DNA of 64,000 nucleotides from Apoda limacodes (lineage: Eukaryota; Arthropoda; Insecta; Lepidoptera; Limacodidae). Below the pieces are notes generated by a model, which did no database searches, was not told the origin of the DNA, and was given only the letters and a program-made list of their open reading frames with translations. The stretch spans positions 17,241,001 to 17,305,000 of the forward strand of contig OX291553.1 of the NCBI GenBank assembly GCA_946406115.1, in the 5' to 3' direction. A program made the position numbers and the translations under genes. Positions 57,531 through 64,000 of this stretch are shown one piece after another. The number at the start of each line of letters is the position of its first letter. Position 1 is the stretch's first letter.

Positions 57531-57535
57531 TTCGT

Positions 57536-57670
57536 GTAGTCTTAATTGAATACGCTTTTTAATTTATTTTACCTCCATTCATCCACTTTGATGTCGGCGC
57601 TGAGCTTCCAGGAATTTTAGGTAAATAACTAATTAACTTGATTCGATTTAATTTAATCCTTCTCCTGCTC
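57536..57670 (+). repeat. Dispersed pair, copy 1
   Basis: TCTTAATTGAATACGC, TTTTTAATTTATTTTACC, TCCACTTTGATGTCGG and CAGGAATTTTAGGTAAATAA parallel 61945-62100 over about 130 bp. The family is unknown. Confidence 0.65.
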
Positions 57671-57679
57671 TGACATGTG

Positions 57680-58100
57680 ATCTGATTGAGATTATCTAAC
57701 TTTATTGAAAAATTTTAATGACTTTAATTAAGGCGCAGTCTATCTAGCGCCTCTGAATGGTATTTTCCGTTTGCTCTTTGTACAAAACATATTTTAAAAA
57801 TTTTATAAACCAATTATTAAGGATGAGTGACAGTCTATTTTAAGTGGCCGTTTTTAACATAAACGCTAACTAAACCCCCAGGTAGGTATATTCCAGATAC
57901 AATACGTACATACATACAATAAAAAAAAGTACGTTCTAAAAATAGCTTATAACTTGTTTTAAATAATGAATTTGTAACATTTTTTATTTGTGTTTTATAC
58001 ACAGAGAAAATAAACAATATTTTTTGTCGGTGCTAGTTAGGTACGCGCTGCGCCTTAAGTACAAAGCTGGTTCTGTGCCAATTTTATGTGGTTAATAATA
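57680..58100. other. AT-rich non-coding stretch
   Basis: Nothing recognised. Confidence 0.4.
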
Positions 58101-58112
58101 TCGATCGAGCAC

Positions 58113-58791
58113 TAGGCTTGGGTAACTCTGGACAGACCTATATCTTTGGATATATATCCGAGGCTGGATATGTTACAACTCCTTCACTTTGCGTGAAATA
58201 AACATGTCCTATATCCAGGGAGTGAACGAACTAATCCAAATAAACAGGGAAGCGTGTCACCCGTGTCGGTGGCGCGGAGCGGCCGAAAAACGATGCATGC
58301 ATATCACTGACAGCGAGAAAGAGATCTGACGTTGAAACTTGAAAGCAAAATAGTAACGTTGTCGTGTCTTGCTTATAAATAATCGATCTCAGCGCTTTTT
58401 GAAATCACGCCTGCTAAATAAATTAAGTGGACGTTTTTTTGTCTTTAATTCAATTGTTTGTTTACCTAAGTATGTATGTACATACTATTTGATTTTTAAA
58501 AACGCCAAACAAATATGTTTATTCATAACTTTTTGATTGATATTCCTAAGCCTATCAAATATGAAGGGATATCAAATAGTATCTATCTATAACAAACGAG
58601 GGATAGACTTACGATTTGTGCACTTGGGATTGAAAGGTACGAAATCGAACCGAGGATTCGTCTGACCACGGTGTTCATATTTTCCGCGGATATATTAAGC
58701 GGATATGGATATGTGAAGCCGATATATATCTTTAATCGGAGTGATATTTGACATATCCAATCTTTGTCCGGAGTTACTTAGCCCATGGCTA
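58113..58791. mobile_element. hAT-like non-autonomous transposon
   Basis: Inverted ends start TAGGCTTGGGTAACTCTGG and, reversed, TAGCCATGGGCTAAGTAAC with CTCCGGACA. The 7-bp CGAGCAC flanks both sides (58106-58112 and 58792-58798), close to the 8-bp duplication of hAT elements. Subterminal DNA has many GGATAT and ATATCC motifs, probable transposase-binding repeats. No transposase frame remains in its 679 bp. A P-like or other 7-8-bp-TSD superfamily cannot be excluded. Confidence 0.75.
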
Positions 58792-58974
58792 CGAGCACCT
58801 AAAGTCTACAAGCTTATTTGTTTTCCCTACAGATAGACAGACTTTTATTTAGGATAGATTCATTCAAAATATAACAAAACATTCTATTATATTTAATTAA
58901 AAAAGTTTGGACATCTCACACAGCTAACACTAAGCAAAGCTTGCGCTATAGGACACCAGACTGACACACATACC

Positions 58975-59125
58975 TATACTTTGTTTATAAATACATACAT
59001 ACTATACATAGAAAAAGGTTTAACCCATGTTTGTCTTGTGCGTAAATCGAACCTGCGTCTTCTGTACACTAGGTCTAACCTCCCTACCAACTGGGTCACG
59101 AGGGAATAGCCAATGCACGGACATA
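58975..59125 (-). repeat. tRNA-derived SINE (reverse)
   Basis: On the minus strand CTCGTGACCCAGTTGGTAGG (A box) and AAGACGCAGGTTCGATTTAC (B box) are followed by ACAAGACAAACATGGG and an AT-rich tail with GTATGTATGTATTTAT. Confidence 0.7.
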
Positions 59126-59129
59126 CACG

Positions 59130-60365
59130 AGTACTTTGCTTCGAGTTGTTAATGTGTGTGGGTATATTCACTTATATATTACCAGCTTTTTTATTTGGCA
59201 TTCGTATTTTTTATTGGATTTTTTAGGATAAATAAAGATATAAGAAAATATCACTACGATATCACAATGTACGTAGACATTTTTTATAATAATACTTTTA
59301 GTAGATGAAGTACCGATTGTTGTATAACGGCGATATAAAAGTGGAATACCTAGATTAGATTAAATTAGATTTTATCAGCTGTATTTTATACATTACAACT
59401 CCAAATATTTAATAAGAAGGCTAATGGCCCGCCCTGCCCGACCATGTTGGCCAATTATGGTTAAATAGGTTCAAAGTTTAAAATATTAAAATTAGTGTAA
59501 AAAGTTATCAAGGAAAAAATATTTGGCATAAGTATTATAGGTATTGAAATAAAAAAAAACCGACCCAACGACATTAAAACTAAAACATATAGGTATTATT
59601 TTTTGAATAAGGGCTTTTTTTAATAAAAAGAAACGAATTCCAAATTAAATTAATAAATTTGTTGGCATCTGATAGCCTAAAGTACTAACAGGGGCTTAAT
59701 TTTGACTTAATTAGTAGTTCTCGGAAGTTCTTATCTTTTTTATTATTCTTGTAACTAAGTTTACTTTTTTAATAAATATTTACTAATTTTGAACATTAAA
59801 CATATTTTTGCCTTATATTTTAATTTTCATTAGATATTTTTGAATTGGTATGTAAGCCAGCAGAAGTTTATGCTGGTTTTTAACTTTCAATTGCAACATA
59901 AATTACATAAAACAAAATTGAATTTTGAATATTTATGAGAATATTTATATAAATCAGTTGCAAAGTTCCAAAGACCCAAAGTAAAAAAAAACAACTTTCT
60001 CGGTTTTTTCAATTCTGTTACAATATAAATTACCAATGTTATTACATTAAACAATCTTAATTTGTGAATTCATTTTTAGCTGAACAATAGTGATTCTTAA
60101 CAAATGAATTTACGTTGTAGCAAACAAATACACATTAGTTACTTAAATTCGCTTGAAGACAGAATATAAATGAAGTAGGTATAATTAAGAAAATGTAAAT
60201 AGTCGTAATGTAAACAAGTCGTTTGTTGACATTGTACCTAGTAGAACAAAACTGTAGAAGCAGGCTCCATAATTAAATTAGGGGTTAAAACTCAGAGGGG
60301 AGAGCGGACGATGAAGACAGACTGCCCTTAAATATAATATGTAGAGGATTTGCCTACGTCTTCGT
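59130..60365. other. AT-rich non-coding stretch
   Basis: No gene or bounded repeat recognised. Confidence 0.45.
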
Positions 60366-60368
60366 CCA

Positions 60369-60445
60369 CAGTGCACACAAAATTAGTATAAGTATGTAGT
60401 CTAACGCAGTGCACACAAAATTAGTATAAGTATGTAGTCTAACGC
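60369..60445 (+). repeat. 38-bp tandem duplication
   Basis: Two identical units beginning CAGTGCACACAAAATTAG lie head to tail at 60369 and 60407. There are no further units. Confidence 0.95.
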
Positions 60446-60449
60446 TAAT

Positions 60450-61940
60450 TGAAGAGGTTTCAGTAGGTACTAGTTGTTCCGCGCTACACACACGAACACA
60501 GTCAAACATTTGAAAAATTCATGTCAGGTTCGTTGACGATTCTACAGCCGAACCCAAAGGTTTTTATTAGAACAGCTATATTCAATACATTATCTTTCTA
60601 CGGTGTATAATATATTATACTCTATTGAATTAAGGGTGTGACAATGCATGATTGAGAAAGCGAGAAGAATAAATACACAATCGATTCAATCGAGTGCACA
60701 AGAAACAGACAAGTAAGGAACTATACTTGTCTGTATTTCCAAGATAATGTGAAAAAAACGAAAAATTAAGAGCAAGCGTCAATGAAAATATCTCTCTGTC
60801 ACCGCCTCTGCTGATGTCGTCGTGAAGCTTACATATATACTTTGATAAAATAACCCTTTTTAAATAAATCCTTAGGATATAATCTATATAATGTGTGTTA
60901 GTAAACTTTGCAGTAAGTATATTAAACCATATTTGGGCTTCGTCAGTTCCTTCAATACATTCTCGTATATTATTTTATTGTGTGTATTTTTTAAGCCAAA
61001 TACGTTTAATAGTTCTAGTTAAATCAATGCCGAAGAAACACATTCTTTACAGATGTATCTCAGTGGACATTGCTAACATAAGACATATATTAAGAGGGCT
61101 CTTAAGATGGACGTACATTAAAAGTTCAGATGTAGAGCTTATCATCATTTTGGCATTGCTACTGTAACCTGAAAGACGATTGTCCTATTCCAATGGCGAT
61201 GGTTTTCAAGTCCGTTACCAGTACTTTTGCCGCGTGCTTAGGTATTAAATAGTAAATACGTAACATTCGCACGCGCGGCAATGGTAGGTAATTAACTTGC
61301 AAACGATCACCATTTGAGTTTGAAAATAACCCAACTGCTTAGAATCTTTATGGCCTAGAATGTTGAATTCCTAAAATGTTAACTGTTTACACTGTCAAAG
61401 CCCATCTCGAGCAGACAAATGACAGGTTTAACACCGGGATTTTCGTTTAACGTGGTGTTATTTTACTTCTGCGTTTGTGTATTCAGTAATAGTTCTATAT
61501 AATAAAATGACTCAAAATCTGTCTGAAAGAGGCACTGTTTTAATTCCATATGTTTATTACTTGGTTTTCGCAAATGAGATAGTTATATTATTAGCTCACT
61601 TTCGGCACTGATATTATCCAAATATCAGAAATAATAAGATTTCTTGTCTACATATTAAGTGTCTTTATTTTATAACATCTAAATAAAATACTTGATTACT
61701 GCTTAAAGATATAAAAAATAATAATAGTCAATGTTATTTGTAAAATATAATATGTGCTAGGGTAGTAACCCTAAAAGGAAAAGTAGGTACCTAAGTATAC
61801 CGAATACCAAATACCCGTAGGAATACGAAAGCTTTTAATTCACTTAATATTCATGGGTACAACTGGTATTGCCAAAAATAATCCTAATGGTAACTGTAAT
61901 GAAATGGCAACACTCAATGCATACACTCACAAAAGTAGAT
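60450..61940. other. AT-rich non-coding stretch
   Basis: A 90-codon frame at 60895-61167 (+) has no recognisable motif and no promoter or splice context; I do not call it a gene. Confidence 0.4.
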
Positions 61941-61944
61941 TTTT

Positions 61945-62100
61945 TTGAGACTCGTAGAGGTCTTAATTGAATTCGCTTTTAGCTCTTTTTTAATTTATTT
62001 TGTGTCCGCTTATCCACTTTGATGTTGCCATTTCACTTTCAGGAATTTTACCTTAATAACCTATTAACTCTATTCGGTTTTAATTTAACCCGTCTATTAA
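61945..62100 (+). repeat. Dispersed pair, copy 2
   Basis: TCTTAATTGAATTCGC, TTTTTAATTTATTTTGTG, ATCCACTTTGATGTTGCC and CAGGAATTTTACCTTAATAA match 57536-57670. Confidence 0.65.
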
Positions 62101-62196
62101 CAGACTGAATGTTACGTTCGTTATTTATCAATAAAAATACATTTATAATATAATAAAATAATATAATAAACCTGATATTATCTTCATTGCGCTTTT

Positions 62197-62244
62197 TAAG
62201 ATTTGTTATCTTATTAAGATATCTTATTAAGATAACAAATCTTA
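62197..62244. repeat. 48-bp near-perfect palindrome
   Basis: Arms starting TAAGATTTGTTATCTTA are exact reverse complements and the centre AAGATATCTT is symmetric; only two paired positions mismatch. On a single strand it would fold into a hairpin with almost no loop. Confidence 0.9.
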
Positions 62245-62249
62245 GATAG

Positions 62250-62700
62250 AAACTTTATTATACTACGAGATCCTGACTCGGCTCACCATGTTCTGCCCTT
62301 CAAGTTGATGTGATGCAGTTCCCTCTAGTAGTGGCGAGTTAAACCAAAATTGAGAAAATAAAACCTTCCCAATGAAAAACCAATACGGTTTTTATTACTT
62401 TCATGATGATTGGACAAACCGAATTGGAGTTCATTGATATATACCATTATCAATTTATATATATAAATAAATAATTTGACATATGATTATGTAGGTACAG
62501 AAAGTCACACGGTAAAGTACACTATTTCCATTTAGAGTTAAAATAATATCTAGGCTGTGTTGGTATGTAGGACATCATTTTCATGTAGCATCATTTTGAT
62601 AAATTTATATTTATAAGTGTCAAGATATTTGCTTTATCTTGAGAAGTGACAGAGATATAAAAAAAAAAAAGGAAAACAACCTACTTATGAAATATCCACT
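62250..62700. other. AT-rich non-coding stretch
   Basis: Nothing recognised. Confidence 0.4.
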
Positions 62701-62704
62701 ATTC

Positions 62705-62935
62705 TTCGAAAAAAACATTTCTTTAAAAATTAAAATAACTGAAAGACAAACCTTTGACGTTATATTTATGGTTATAGACTAACACTAACTAATAGGAATG
62801 TATTTTTTCGAAAAACATATTTTAAAAAGTACTTTCTTAAATTAAATAATTTTCTTCAAAAATACAAATAACTAAAAAAAAACCTTTAACGTTATATCTT
62901 TGGTAATAGCCTCACACTAACACATTAAGTTTTGC
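62705..62935 (+). repeat. Old tandem duplication
   Basis: AAACCTTTGACGTTATATTT with TGGTTATAGACTAACACTAA near 62750 recurs as AAACCTTTAACGTTATATCT with TGGTAATAGCCTCACACTAA near 62880, preceded in both by AAATAACT, at about 130-bp spacing. Confidence 0.7.
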
Positions 62936-62939
62936 TCAT

Positions 62940-63315
62940 GAATTCACGTAACCTACCGCCGAATATATAACTTCGTGGAGGAGCAATATCTTCGTCAAAC
63001 TAATTTGTTACTTTATGGGTAGATGGTTTTTAGGGAAAAATCGATATAGGAAGCCTATTGGATTGATTTATTTATCCCAAATTTCGTCAAAGTCGATAAA
63101 GATTTACAAGATCTCATTATAATATTTAAAACTGTTTGGTTATCAACCAAAAATATATAAGACAAACAAAAAAATTGTTTAATTTATAAATAAAATAAAA
63201 TAAATGAAATCTATGTAAAACAATCATGAGCTGAGCTACTTGTAAGTTTCTTAATTTTCTTGGTTCTCTAAAGTTGAAATATTTATGATAATTACGTACT
63301 AAAAATGGAAAACTT
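62940..63315. other. AT-rich non-coding stretch
   Basis: Nothing recognised. Confidence 0.4.
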
Positions 63316-63319
63316 AAAA

Positions 63320-63484
63320 GCTATCTACAGTTGATGGACTAGCCGCCCAGTCTGCATCAATTCCTACCAGTTCTCTTTCCCTTACTAATGGCCCTATTAG
63401 CATTTCACGAATAGTCATTTTATTTCTTCCATCAACTCCATAGCTGAGTTTCGTAAGTGTTGACACCTTTTCCTTGTCGTCCAT
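63320..63484 (-). other. 55-codon frame of a repeated sequence
   Basis: From ATG at 63484 (context AAAAATATGG) the minus strand reads MDDKEKVSTLTKLSYGVDG, then MTIREMLIGPLVRERELVG and ends SPSTVDSF, stop. The related sequence at 52690-52800 is frame-broken but keeps the REMLIGPL region at DNA level. Likely a piece of a mobile element or of a dispersed gene fragment. I recognise no domain. Confidence 0.3.
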
Positions 63485-63665
63485 ATTTTTGTGACTTTTC
63501 TTTTATTTTAAATGATTATTCCTTGTGAAAAATATGTAAATTCTTATTGTTTATAATAAGTATATGTGACCATAAATTATTTGCTTACATTAATAAAATA
63601 AAAAAAAATTAAGAGCAAAGTGAGAAAAAAACATAAAAAGGGTAGAATATGGGTAATTAATAGAC

Positions 63666-63914
63666 TAGATACTCTTTGCAGCTTTCAAGTATGAACTGAC
63701 AATAACAGTGTGCTTAGAGTGAGTTTTTGCGTATTCGTGACTCTACTATCGCGTTTGCGTATTCATTAAAAGCCCTATGAGACAAAACCGTAGATACTCT
63801 TTGCACCTCTCAAGTATTAACTGACAAATAACAGTGTGCTTAGAGTGAGTTTTTGCGCATTCGTAACTCTACTATCGCGTATTCATTAAAAGGCCTATGA
63901 GAAAAAACCGTTTT
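63666..63914 (+). repeat. 125-bp tandem duplication
   Basis: TAGATACTCTTTGCAGC starts at 63666 and TAGATACTCTTTGCACC at 63791. The copies share AACAGTGTGCTTAGAGTGAG, CTACTATCGCGT and TATTCATTAAAAG, with small indels. Confidence 0.9.
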
Positions 63915-64000
63915 GAAACGCGTCCGCTAGAGTGCGTCCATCTATAATTCTTTAATCTTTAGATTTTGTTATCACAAGATCCAGAATCATGACATCTGGA

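Noticed and set aside
60895..61167. 90-codon plus-strand gene
   Set aside because: Hydrophobic AT-driven composition and no start, splice or domain support.

Overview
The window looks like AT-rich nuclear DNA from a lepidopteran insect (moth or butterfly). That call rests on the repeat content: several tRNA-derived SINEs, a LINE 3' end reading CATCAGGCGGACCG, a dispersed repeat bounded by GGTTCCGTA and TACGGAACC, and short elements ending in CTAG. These are repeats I recall from moth and butterfly genomes; no database search was possible. Nothing suggests a prokaryote, and there is no operon, CRISPR array or plasmid. No complete host protein-coding gene is visible, so the window is best read as intergenic or long-intron DNA shaped by transposons.

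Host-gene-like signals are few. At 2784-3129 (+) a GC-rich island is followed by a consensus splice donor, GTAAGT, and could be a promoter with a first exon. At 11541-11909 (-) lies one unmistakable exon-sized piece of adenylate kinase 2, with a clean 3' splice site but an in-frame stop, a gap of roughly ten codons and no other AK2 exon found nearby. At 29765-29819 (+) there is a possible small exon, and at 25295-25498 (+) a 67-codon open stretch follows an acceptor-like site.

The rest is mobile and repetitive DNA. The LINEs are a Jockey/CR1-like reverse transcriptase remnant (41960-42900) with five 5'-truncated relatives, and an RTE-type remnant on the minus strand (35240-36240) that one of those relatives has entered. 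DNA transposons are mainly non-autonomous: Helitrons with TC/CTAG ends, a hAT-like element with a 7-bp target duplication (58113-58791), a GC-rich element with perfect 40-bp inverted ends (41291-41953), a Harbinger-like MITE inside an older repeat (23412-23624), a small family with CAGTGCAAC ends, and several fold-back MITEs. There are three clean minisatellites of 59, 56 and 38 bp, each with about nine units; the 56-bp array carries an AP-1-type heptamer in seven of nine units. A 964-bp direct duplication (19468-20431 and 20600-21563) looks identical by eye and is therefore young, or an assembly artefact.

I found no convincing undescribed biological system. The leads best worth checking are the orphan AK2 exon, the young duplication, the AP-1-bearing satellite, the possible first exon and the well-bounded non-autonomous transposons.
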